A DNA stretch of 35,117 nt from CAYZRY01 sp964481005 (GTDB lineage: Bacteria > Bacillota_I > Bacilli_A > RF39 > UBA660). The translations under genes were made by a program, and so were the position numbers. How positions within the stretch are numbered: position 1 is the stretch's first letter; every line of letters begins with the position of its first letter. The stretch lies in assembly GCA_964481005.1 (NCBI GenBank), contig CAYZRY010000012.1, positions 1 through 35,117 of the forward strand. The letters are read 5' to 3'. The notes below the pieces were generated by a model that was given only the letters and a program-made list of their open reading frames with translations, was not told the DNA's origin and did no database searches. Shown piece after piece: positions 1-7,626 of the stretch.

Positions 1-1064
1 TCTTCAATATCAGTTTCTCCGAGCGCTTGTAACAGTTTCTTTTGTTCTTTACTAAGTGTTTTTGGTGCCCTTACAACGATGTTTACATACATGTCACCTT
101 TTCTACCAGTTGTCTCGTTATGAATTCCTTTGCCCTTAAGACGATGCTTATCACCAGTATTAGAGCCTTCAGGAATGTTTAGCTTAACACTTCCCTTTAA
201 GAGTGGAATATCTTTCTTAGTACCTAGTGCTGCTTCACTTAAGGTAATTGGTAAGTCTAGGTAAATGTCATCCTCGACACGAGTAAATAGTTTATGACGA
301 GCGACAATGAACTCTAAATACAAATCACCATTTGGTCCGCCATTAGCCCCAGCATCTCCTTTACCAGATAGACGAAGACGGTTACCGGTGTCAATTCCAG
401 CAGGAATAGTAACACTGATTGTCTTTTTCTTTAGGACTTTAGTTTTACCGTGGCAAGTCTTGCATGTTTCTTTGTAAGTTTTCCCTTTACCACCACAGAC
501 AGGACAAGTACTGCGAGACATAAATGCTCCAAAAATAGTACGTTGTTCCTGATTGACATAACCACTGCCATGACAATGTGAACAAGTCTCTTCACCGTGT
601 CCACCTTTACCACCACAGTCCTCACAAGTTTCTTCAACTTCAAGATCGAACTTTTTATCAGTCCCAAAAGCTGCTTCTTCAAAGCTCAAACTGACACGTA
701 GAAGTCTATCGTCACCTCTAGTGCGACCATCTCCCCTACTCATTCCACCAAAGCCACCGAATCCTCCGAAGATTCCTTCAAAAATATCAGAGAAATCAAA
801 ACCAGAGAAGTCATAACCGCCAGCACTAGGACCACCATTTTGGTCAAAAGCAGCATGTCCAAACTGATCGTACTGCCTACGACGAGATTCATCGGATAAG
901 ACAGCATAAGCTTCTTGTGCTTCTTTAAATTTTTGTTCAGCATCTTTTTCTTTAGATACATCGGGATGATATTTTTTAGCTAGTTTTCTAAAAGCACTTT
1001 TAATCTCTGCTTCACTGGCTGTTTTACTGACACCAAGTGTCTCATAGTAATCTTTCTTACTCAT
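1..1064 (-). CDS. dnaJ: DnaJ co-chaperone (3' end beyond window)
   Basis: Hsp40 partner that stimulates the DnaK ATPase and delivers unfolded proteins in the cytosol. The J domain is at the N terminus with the HPD motif in KKYHPDV. A Gly/Phe-rich linker follows (FGGFGGFGGM). Next comes the zinc-finger region with four Cys pairs (CEDCGGKG, CSHCHGSG, CPVCGGKG, CKTCHGKT); the last lacks the second Gly of the usual CxxCxGxG. The C-terminal peptide-binding domain then runs off the window edge, so the stop codon is not seen. The ATG at 1062-1064 is preceded by AAGGAG. It is the last gene of hrcA-grpE-dnaK-dnaJ and is separated from dnaK by a strong hairpin. Identity is clear. Confidence 0.97.
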   Translation of the reverse strand, partial: MSKKDYYETLGVSKTASEAEIKSAFRKLAKKYHPDVSKEKDAEQKFKEAQEAYAVLSDESRRRQYDQFGHAAFDQNGGPSAGGYDFSGFDFSDIFEGIFGGFGGFGGMSRGDGRTRGDDRLLRVSLSFEEAAFGTDKKFDLEVEETCEDCGGKGGHGEETCSHCHGSGYVNQEQRTIFGAFMSRSTCPVCGGKGKTYKETCKTCHGKTKVLKKKTISVTIPAGIDTGNRLRLSGKGDAGANGGPNGDLYLEFIVARHKLFTRVEDDIYLDLPITLSEAALGTKKDIPLLKGSVKLNIPEGSNTGDKHRLKGKGIHNETTGRKGDMYVNIVVRAPKTLSKEQKKLLQALGETDIE

Positions 1065-1083
1065 AAATCTCCTTCACAAAACT

Positions 1084-1107
1084 AAGGCTCTAGTTACCTA
1101 GAACCTT
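1084..1107 (-). promoter_or_regulatory. Intercistronic hairpin between dnaK and dnaJ
   Basis: On the minus strand a 10-bp stem (AAGGTTCTAG / CTAGAGCCTT, one G-U pair) closes a GTAA tetraloop of the GNRA type. It lies between the dnaK stop and the dnaJ ribosome binding site. Only AGTTTTG follows, not a long T run. It is therefore more likely an attenuator or an RNA processing/stability element that lowers dnaJ relative to dnaK than a full terminator. Confidence 0.6.
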
Positions 1108-1113
1108 GAGCTT

Positions 1114-2922
1114 TTAGTTTTCTTCGTACTCTGCTTCTTGAACTTTTTCTTCATCTTTTTTATCGTCATCGCTTTCATTTTGTGCTTCAGCATTAACGTT
1201 TTGATAAATCTTTTCAGCAAGTTTCATTGCTTTTTCTTTAAGTTCTTCAGTTTTTTCTTTGATCTCGTCGGTATCTCCCTCTTCGAGTTCTTCTTTAAGT
1301 TTTTTAATTTTCTTTTCGATCTCTTCTTTTTCATCTTCATCGACTTTATCACCGAGATCTTTAAGTGATTTTTCAGTTTGGAAAATCATCTGTTCAGCAT
1401 CGTTTCTTACATCAGCGGCTTCTTTACGTTTTTCGTCTTCAGCTTTGTTTTCTTCAGCTTCTTTCATCATGCGTTCTACTTCTTCATCACTTAAGCTAGT
1501 TGATGATGTAATAGTGATAGCCTGTTCTTTGTTAGTACCTAGGTCTTTAGCTTTGACATTGACGATACCATTAGCATCTATATCAAAAGTAACTTCGATT
1601 TGTGGTACACCACGAGGTGCTGCAGGTATTCCTGATAACTGGAAGTTACCAAGTGTTTTGTTGTCAGCAGCCATAGAACGTTCTCCTTGTAAGATGTGAA
1701 TATCGACGGCTGGTTGATTATCAGCAGCAGTTGAGAATACTTGTTTCTTATTTGTTGGGATTGTTGTATTGCGCGGAATAAGCACAGTCATGACTCCACC
1801 TAAAGTTTCTAGTCCAAGTGAAAGTGGTGTAACGTCAAGTAAGACGATATCATCTACTTCTCCACTTAGTACTCCACCTTGAATAGCAGCTCCCATAGCA
1901 ACTACTTCATCAGGGTTAACTTCATGTGAAGATTTTTGACCTAGTTCTTTTTCAACTAATTCTTGAACTAGTGGTACTCTAGTTGATCCACCGACAAGTA
2001 GTACTTTATCGATATCTTTTTTATCAACCTTGGCATCCTTAAGCGCTTGTTTAACTAGTTTTAATGTCGATTCAACTAAGTCTTCGATTAACGATTCAAA
2101 CTTAGCACGAGTAATTGTAACTTCCAAATGAAGTGGTCCATCTTCTCCTTGTGAGATGAATGGTTCAGATACTTGGGTAGTAGTCATGCTTGAAAGATCT
2201 TTCTTAGCTTTTTCAGCTACTTCTTTAAGTCTTTGCATAGCACGTTTATCTTTAGATAGATCAATTCCATTTTCTTTCTTAAATTCACTGATTAGGTAAT
2301 CCATGATCTTTTCATCAAAGTCATCTCCACCTAATTTGTTATTACCTGCTGTCGACTTAACTTCAAAGACACCATCTCCTAGTTCCATGATTGAAACGTC
2401 AAATGTTCCTCCTCCTAAGTCGTATACTAAAATTGTATGACTGTCTGTCTGTTTATCAAGTCCATAAGCAAGCGCTGCAGCAGTTGGTTCATTGATGATA
2501 CGTTCAACATCTAGTCCAGCAATTTTACCAGCATTTTTAGTTGCTTGTCTTTGAGCATCATTAAAGTATGCTGGAACAGTGATGACAGCTTTAGTAACTT
2601 TTTCTCCAAGATACTTTTCAGCATAGTCTTTCATGTATCCAAGAATCATAGCTGAAACTTCTTCTGGTGTATATTTCTTCCCATCAAGTTCAACTTTCTT
2701 GCTACTTCCCATCAATCTCTTAATTGATGAAACAGTATCGGGATTAGTGATAGCTTGACGCTTAGCAGCGTTACCAACAATCTTTTCTCCCTTTTTGTAT
2801 GCTACGACTGATGGAGTAGTTCTTTCTCCTTCAGGATTAGCAATTATTTGTGGTTGTCCACCCTCTAGAACTGCTACACAACTGTTAGTAGTTCCTAAGT
2901 CAATTCCAATTATTTTACTCAT
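1114..2922 (-). CDS. dnaK: Chaperone DnaK (Hsp70)
   Basis: ATP-dependent cytosolic chaperone that binds exposed hydrophobic segments, working with DnaJ and GrpE. The protein has 602 residues, normal for a Gram-positive DnaK. The actin-like ATPase domain opens with GIDLGTTNS (residues 6-14) and includes the DLGGGTFDVSI phosphate loop. The interdomain linker VLLDVTPLSLG is intact, followed by the substrate-binding domain and a helical lid ending in an acidic Asp/Glu/Lys-rich tail. The start ATG has an AGAAGGA ribosome binding site. The gene lies 17 bases after grpE and is co-transcribed from the CIRCE-controlled promoter upstream of hrcA. Nothing looks damaged. Confidence 0.99.
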   Translation of the reverse strand: MSKIIGIDLGTTNSCVAVLEGGQPQIIANPEGERTTPSVVAYKKGEKIVGNAAKRQAITNPDTVSSIKRLMGSSKKVELDGKKYTPEEVSAMILGYMKDYAEKYLGEKVTKAVITVPAYFNDAQRQATKNAGKIAGLDVERIINEPTAAALAYGLDKQTDSHTILVYDLGGGTFDVSIMELGDGVFEVKSTAGNNKLGGDDFDEKIMDYLISEFKKENGIDLSKDKRAMQRLKEVAEKAKKDLSSMTTTQVSEPFISQGEDGPLHLEVTITRAKFESLIEDLVESTLKLVKQALKDAKVDKKDIDKVLLVGGSTRVPLVQELVEKELGQKSSHEVNPDEVVAMGAAIQGGVLSGEVDDIVLLDVTPLSLGLETLGGVMTVLIPRNTTIPTNKKQVFSTAADNQPAVDIHILQGERSMAADNKTLGNFQLSGIPAAPRGVPQIEVTFDIDANGIVNVKAKDLGTNKEQAITITSSTSLSDEEVERMMKEAEENKAEDEKRKEAADVRNDAEQMIFQTEKSLKDLGDKVDEDEKEEIEKKIKKLKEELEEGDTDEIKEKTEELKEKAMKLAEKIYQNVNAEAQNESDDDKKDEEKVQEAEYEEN

Positions 2923-2939
2923 ATTTAATTCCTTCTTTC

Positions 2940-3473
2940 TTAATTTAATTTATTTACTTTGACAGAGGCATGTCTAATTACCTTGTCTTTTAAGCGGTAT
3001 CCTTTAGTAAATACTTCAAGGACCACACCTTCTTCTTTGTTTGTATCTTGTCCAACGAGGACAGCATCGTGAATATTCTCATCAAAAGCTAAACCTAATG
3101 CTGGTATTTCTTCAACTCCATATTTCTTAAGTACTTCTTTTAATTGTACATAGAGTATTTGAAAACCATTTAGATATTTTTCAATAGCTGGATTATTTTC
3201 CTCCTGCAATTGTAAAGCTCTTTCAAAATTATCACAGATGGGAAGTATATCTAAGACGATATCTTCTTTAGCATAATTTAATTTAGTTAATACTTCTTCT
3301 TCTTTTCTTCTTCTAAAGTTAATCATTTCAGCTTGAAGCATTTTAACTCTATTTTCTAGTGTTTCAATTCTATTTTTGAGCACTAGTTCCGATTCTGGTT
3401 CTTCGAAGAGATCAGCTGAAACTTCTTTTTCTATATCTTCGATGAATTCATCTTTTTTATTTTTCTTCATCAT
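2940..3473 (-). CDS. grpE: Nucleotide exchange factor GrpE
   Basis: Releases ADP from DnaK during the chaperone cycle and acts as a dimer. The 177-residue product has an acidic, charged N terminus and a long coiled coil (about residues 25-65, LKNRIETLENRVKMLQAEM). The GrpE core follows, with FERAL and the C-terminal beta domain (VLEVFTKGYRLKDKVIRHA). Two ATGs are in tandem. The first overlaps the hrcA stop as ATGATGA, and the ribosome binding site AGGGTGAT lies 2-5 bases before them, so the second ATG (3468-3470) is equally possible. The overlap indicates translational coupling to hrcA. Confidence 0.97.
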   Translation of the reverse strand: MMKKNKKDEFIEDIEKEVSADLFEEPESELVLKNRIETLENRVKMLQAEMINFRRRKEEEVLTKLNYAKEDIVLDILPICDNFERALQLQEENNPAIEKYLNGFQILYVQLKEVLKKYGVEEIPALGLAFDENIHDAVLVGQDTNKEEGVVLEVFTKGYRLKDKVIRHASVKVNKLN

Positions 3474-4471
3474 CTATCACCCTGTCTTTCTATATTTTCG
3501 ACGATGTAATCGAGCATTTTTAATACCCTTTCATAATCCATTCGTTTTGGTCCAACTATGGCAATACTACCCTCTTCTGAATCAGTACGATAGTTTGCTT
3601 TGATAACTGTAACTTCTTCATCGATGTTGTTTTCACTGCCGATGTAGACTCTGATATCTTTTCCATCTTCTTCGACCAAATTGACAATGTTAGAAACATC
3701 AAGTTTATCAAGTAACATTTCTACTTTAGAAACATTAGTTCTAAACTCTGGTATCTTAAGCATTCTGCTTTGACCAACTACTTCCGAGCGAGTCTCTTGT
3801 ATTTTACTGAAGACATCGTAGAAAGCATTGTATAGTTGCTCATGTTCTTTGGCTACTTTAGCAATAACTGGCTTTACTTCGAATTCTAGTCTTGCTGCTA
3901 CTTCGTCAATCGGTGTTCCAACTATCATTTTATTGATCATCGAAACAGTCTTTTTAACTTCATCTAAATTTAAGTTATTCATTGTTACATTTTTATGTTC
4001 AACGAAACCTTTATCAGTTACAACGACAGCTACTACTTGATCATTACCAAGCGGAATAACATTGATTTCTTTAAGTTTGTTATCAGTTGATGCTGTCCCT
4101 AGCTTAATTGAAGTATAGTTAGTCATTTCTGAAATTAGCTCGAGACTCTTACTTAAGCAATCGCTAAGTTCTAACTGATTATTGCGAAAAACAGTTTGTA
4201 ATTTAAGCATGTCTTCACCACTTATCTTTTTAGGTTCTAATAGATTGTCAACGTAATAGCGGTACCCTTCTTCACTCGGGATACGTCCCGATGAAGTGTG
4301 AGTCTTCTCTAAAAGTTTAAACTCTTCCAGATGAACCATTTCATTTCTAACCGTTGCTGATGAACAATCTAGTTCATCACAAATTAGACTAGAACTTACT
4401 GGCTTAGCAGATTTGATGTATTCTTCGACGATAATTTTAAGCATATCGCTCTGTCTTTTACTTAGAAGCAT
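3470..4471 (-). CDS. hrcA: Heat-inducible transcription repressor HrcA
   Basis: Repressor that binds CIRCE inverted repeats and shuts off the class I heat-shock genes until stress. The N-terminal winged helix begins LLSKRQSDMLKIIVEEYI and contains the recognition region SSATVRNEMVHLEE. The dimerisation and IDD-like middle and the C-terminal domain follow. I chose the ATG at 4469-4471 (333 residues). The in-frame GTG at 4475-4477, two codons upstream, is itself part of the perfect Shine-Dalgarno AGGAGGTGG, so it cannot be the start. The gene heads its operon and has a CIRCE element just upstream, implying autoregulation. Its stop overlaps the grpE start. Confidence 0.98.
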   Translation of the reverse strand: MLLSKRQSDMLKIIVEEYIKSAKPVSSSLICDELDCSSATVRNEMVHLEEFKLLEKTHTSSGRIPSEEGYRYYVDNLLEPKKISGEDMLKLQTVFRNNQLELSDCLSKSLELISEMTNYTSIKLGTASTDNKLKEINVIPLGNDQVVAVVVTDKGFVEHKNVTMNNLNLDEVKKTVSMINKMIVGTPIDEVAARLEFEVKPVIAKVAKEHEQLYNAFYDVFSKIQETRSEVVGQSRMLKIPEFRTNVSKVEMLLDKLDVSNIVNLVEEDGKDIRVYIGSENNIDEEVTVIKANYRTDSEEGSIAIVGPKRMDYERVLKMLDYIVENIERQGDR

Positions 4472-4480
4472 AACCACCTC

Positions 4481-4507
4481 CTAGCACTTCTCTCTTACGA
4501 GTGCTAA
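4481..4507 (-). promoter_or_regulatory. CIRCE operator of the hrcA operon
   Basis: Minus strand: TTAGCACTC, nine-base spacer, AAGTGCTAG. The first arm matches the CIRCE consensus in all nine positions and the second in seven of nine. It lies at the predicted transcription start and runs up to the hrcA ribosome binding site. HrcA bound here would block initiation. Confidence 0.95.
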
Positions 4508-4511
4508 TGAT

Positions 4512-4540
4512 AGTATATAACCTAAATTAGCACTTGTCAA
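4512..4540 (-). promoter_or_regulatory. Sigma-A promoter of the hrcA operon
   Basis: Consensus -35 TTGACA (4535-4540) and -10 TATACT (4512-4517) are separated by exactly 17 bases on the minus strand. This is the best housekeeping promoter in the window. The spacer contains an additional CIRCE-like half-site (AAGTGCTAA, 4527-4535). Confidence 0.93.
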
Positions 4541-4550
4541 GTCTTTTTGC

Positions 4551-4576
4551 TAAAAAAATATAGAACTATTTTTTAG
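4551..4576 (-). terminator. Weak terminator at the end of the mini-M3 array
   Basis: Minus strand AAAAAATA ... TATTTTTT with a six-base loop and a T-rich 3' arm. The stem is entirely A-U. It overlaps the last codons of the preceding gene and lies just before the hrcA promoter. Confidence 0.45.
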
Positions 4577-5576
4577 TCCTATATTCAAAGGTTTTTTTAA
4601 GAATTTTCTCATTATATAATTGTTCTTTTTGTAATCCTAGTGCTCTTAAATTGTTATCTAAATTTATACTTTTCTCATTAAAATAATTATTGATTTCTTG
4701 ATCAGTGAAGTCTTTGGCTAGTGATGTCAGATAAGCAACTGAAAAAACAAATGGATTACAAAAGCGATAATAGTTACTGATTTCTTTACTCTTATCTTTT
4801 TCATATTGATATTGATAAGTTAAAAGAGTCAAAATCAGTCTATTTTGGATATATTTTTGTACAAAGGTTTCATCGTCTGCAAATTTATCATCACAGTAAT
4901 TAATGAACTTTTGATGAAAAATTAAGGCAGTTATTTCTGCGGTATCAAGACTTGTTCTCGAATTATCTTTTTTCAAGTTTTCTAGATAGTGCCCAAGCTC
5001 ATGAACTAATATACCTGCGGTAAAAAGCTTTTGGTGATTTTGAACTATAATATATGGCTTTAGTTTCTTATCATAAAAACAAACGCAAATTCCACTAAAC
5101 GGTAAAGAATGATTAGTATCGGCAAGATGTAAATGACGATCAATTAAGACTTTATCAAATGCTTCTTTTAGCATTGGTTCTTTCATGGTAAAATCACTAA
5201 CAATTTCTAATAATTCATCAGATGTATAATTGTTTGAACTTTCCCATGTAGAGCGATATTTTTCTTTATCATTCTCGATTATTTTATTTAATTCATAAAC
5301 ATAGTTTGATATATCTAAATAATTATCAGATCTTTTATTTAAAAATCTTAGTTTGTTTTTAATTAGATTATCTTTATAAAATTTTTCCATTTGATCATAA
5401 TCAAGTAAATATCCAAAAGATTCTTTAATACTTATATAATCTTTGATTAATTTATCTTTTTGATATTTAGAACTAGAATTCAAAATTCTAGTTTCTAGAT
5501 ATTTTATATCATCTATAACACTATCCAAAACACTATTTGTATTTTTTGAGTTGTTTTGATAACACTTTTCCATCAT
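4566..5576 (-). CDS. Compact M3-like zinc peptidase paralogue A
   Basis: Fifth and last gene of a tandem array; 336 residues, intact. It has the zinc-peptidase motif HELGH at residues 192-196 and a third-ligand candidate Glu214 (in DTAEI). Before the motif is KPYIIVQN and after it a Tyr-rich helical C terminus (FSVAYLTSLAKDF). This order matches the catalytic core of family M3 oligopeptidases such as PepF, which are usually about 600 residues, so the protein would be roughly half size. There is no signal peptide or membrane segment, so it is probably cytosolic. The ATG (tandem ATGATG) has AGAGG eight bases upstream and lies 44 bases inside the end of the preceding member. The M3 assignment is inferred from motif order; the substrate is unknown. 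Confidence 0.75.
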   Translation of the reverse strand: MMEKCYQNNSKNTNSVLDSVIDDIKYLETRILNSSSKYQKDKLIKDYISIKESFGYLLDYDQMEKFYKDNLIKNKLRFLNKRSDNYLDISNYVYELNKIIENDKEKYRSTWESSNNYTSDELLEIVSDFTMKEPMLKEAFDKVLIDRHLHLADTNHSLPFSGICVCFYDKKLKPYIIVQNHQKLFTAGILVHELGHYLENLKKDNSRTSLDTAEITALIFHQKFINYCDDKFADDETFVQKYIQNRLILTLLTYQYQYEKDKSKEISNYYRFCNPFVFSVAYLTSLAKDFTDQEINNYFNEKSINLDNNLRALGLQKEQLYNEKILKKTFEYRTKK

Positions 5577-6560
5577 ATAGTGTTTCCTCTCTTAGATTAA
5601 ACGGTTCTAAATAATCATTTATTTTGCTACTGTCTACTTTTAAATATTTTTCTATATCATCGCTATTAATATTTTCACTTATTGCTACAAGATATGCCAA
5701 TGCATACTTATAATCAATATCGATAGGATGATCTAGAAGTCTTCCGGGATATATTGCTGAATATATTTTGGGAGAAATATTATATAAATATAGATTAAAT
5801 AGATAACTTATTGGTAGATTGCTAATAGTTAAAATTGTTTTGTAATCATTTTCTTGCAAGTTATCTTTGGCATATCTAACAAATTTATGTTCATATATTT
5901 CTGGTAAAATCTCCATTTTAGCAAAAGTTTTAATCGAGTTAAATTGACCAAATAGATATTCGCAGTTATGCCCTAGCTCATGGACAATAGTCGCAGCTTC
6001 GATAGCTTTACTGCTTTTCTTTACAGCAATCAAAGGATTTAAACTCCCGTGATTAAAATGAACATGATGACCAACGACAGTATTATCTCGGTGTTTCTTT
6101 TGATAAAATACTAATCTTTGCTCGTTAGTAGCTTTGATAAATGCTTTCTTTAAAAGAGGCTCAGTTTCGACGAAGTCTCTAACTATTTCTAGGCTTTCAT
6201 CAGTTTGACCCAAGTCATCTTCAATATTTAGTTTATCAACTTGACCTTTTTGCATTAAGTAATATTTTAAAATAGAGATATTGATATTTAAGTTGATATC
6301 TGTTGTATTGATTATTTCATTTATAGCACTTTTATAATTATCAAATTTTAGTAATTGATATGCATTTAAATGAGCGTTAGACTCTTAGATAATCTAGGTC
6401 TAAGATACTCATATGTTTCCTTGCCATAAAGGCTACCTACTAGTGTAAATAGTGAAATATAGTCATTTAATAATTGAAACTTTTCATCTTCACCAATATC
6501 TTCTTTTAGATTAGCCTCTACTTTAAGTATGTCATTAATTATTTGTTTAAGTGCTTGCAT
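5533..6560 (-). pseudogene. Compact M3-like zinc peptidase paralogue B, frameshifted
   Basis: Fourth member of the array, broken by one frameshift near 6382-6386. The first 60 or so residues (from ATG 6558-6560: MQALKQIINDILKVEANLKE...) read in one frame and stop at 6366. The remainder, including HELGHNCEYL and the downstream Glu in KMEILPEIYEHKF, reads in another frame to 5533. Loss of one base, or gain of two, explains the shift; repairing it gives about 342 residues, the family size. An ATG at 6253-6255 could start a 240-residue fragment holding the whole catalytic motif. It has no ribosome binding site, and no standard slippery heptamer is present at the shift. The gene overlaps its upstream neighbour by 22 bases. 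Either a recent pseudogene or an assembly error. Confidence 0.7.
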
Positions 6561-7626
6561 AGTACTTTCTTTTTAACTGGTTTATCATAGTTTTCTGGAT
6601 AGTCAGCAAACTGCTCTTCCATTATTTCTTCGTTCCAAAGTGTATCTTCAGTAAGTCCAAAAGGTTTAATATAATTATCCATTGGTCCTTTCTCAACTTT
6701 TAAATACTCTTCGATTTGATCTTCGTTAATATTAGGATTGTTTTTAGCAATTAAAAAACCTAAAGTATAACGATAATCACTACATATATCACGATATTTT
6801 TTGTTACTAGGATTAAAGGTAGGATCCAAATTGTAACGTAGTTGTGCTTCAAATACATTGTTTATTAGTCGAATGATGCGATTATCAACAACCTTCAGCG
6901 AATGGTATTCTTCTGGGAAATTTTCTTTAGCGTACTGATAAATTTATCTTCATAAATCATTGATAGCATTTCGATATTAAAATCTTGTATTGCATATCTT
7001 TTAGGATTATGCAAATATTCACGATAGTGCCCTAGCTCGTGAACTACCGTTGCAGCATTATTTATATCACTATAATCATTAATAAATATGTGAGACTTTG
7101 TAGTTCTTGTTAAATTACGTGAAAAATATCCACTACATTTGGGGTCGACTTTTTTCTCATTGTGGAAGAAAAGTCTTTTATCATTAGTTACTTTATTGAA
7201 TGGTTTTTTAAGGGCTGGCTCTGTTTCAATAAAATCTCTAACTATTTCTAGTATTTCTTCTTCACTATATTTTTTATTATTTTGACAAATGTTATGCTTA
7301 GCTCTATATGTTTTTTGCAGCATTGCCAGTTTAGTAACACTACTATCAAAATTAATATTAATATCTAGTTCGGTATTTGGAAATCGGTAGCCTTCTTTGA
7401 CATTTAATAAGTCTATTTGCTCATTAGTTAAAAATTCCGTAGCTAAAAGTAGTTGCTGATACTTGAGTGGTTTTACCACTTTTTTTCCATAAACTGTTTT
7501 TAGATTACTTACAATTCTTGCGTAATCTCTCATTAAATTATATTTTTCTCTTGGTGATAATTTAGCCGTTATTAATCTGTCTTCAATTTTATATAGTTCT
7601 TCAAATAGTGGTGTAATTAATTTCAT
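6539..7626 (-). pseudogene. Compact M3-like zinc peptidase paralogue C, frameshifted
   Basis: Third member of the array. The ATG at 7624-7626 overlaps the stop of the previous gene as ATGA. The first frame encodes 243 residues with the conserved block EEILEIVRDFIETEPALKKP, then HELGHYREYL and the Glu of FNIEMLSMIYEDKF, and stops at 6895. A one-base loss near 6938-6943 moves the rest to another frame. There it continues QYAKENFPEEYHSLK and on to the family C terminus at 6539 (YTLGFLIAKNNPNINEDQ). Repaired length is about 362 residues. The truncated product keeps the metal ligands but loses the C-terminal helical part, where M3 enzymes carry substrate-binding residues. Either an early pseudogene or a sequencing error. 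Confidence 0.7.

Noticed and set aside
1138..1699. Open frames opposite dnaK
   Set aside because: They are low-complexity Phe/Ser-rich readings antisense to the acidic, Lys-rich DnaK tail and lack ribosome binding sites. Similar antisense frames opposite hrcA, xseA, parC, parE and rbgA were dropped for the same reason.
1114..4471. Mycoplasma-type code (TGA as Trp)
   Set aside because: TGA ends hrcA and array gene D at positions that fit the family lengths, and Trp is TGG in clear homologues such as RbgA and ParC.
6366..6950. Programmed -1 frameshifting in array copies B and C
   Set aside because: The zero-frame sequence has no X XXY YYZ heptamer at either shift, no stable hairpin was seen just downstream, and the two sites share no sequence. 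A mutation or base-calling error is simpler.
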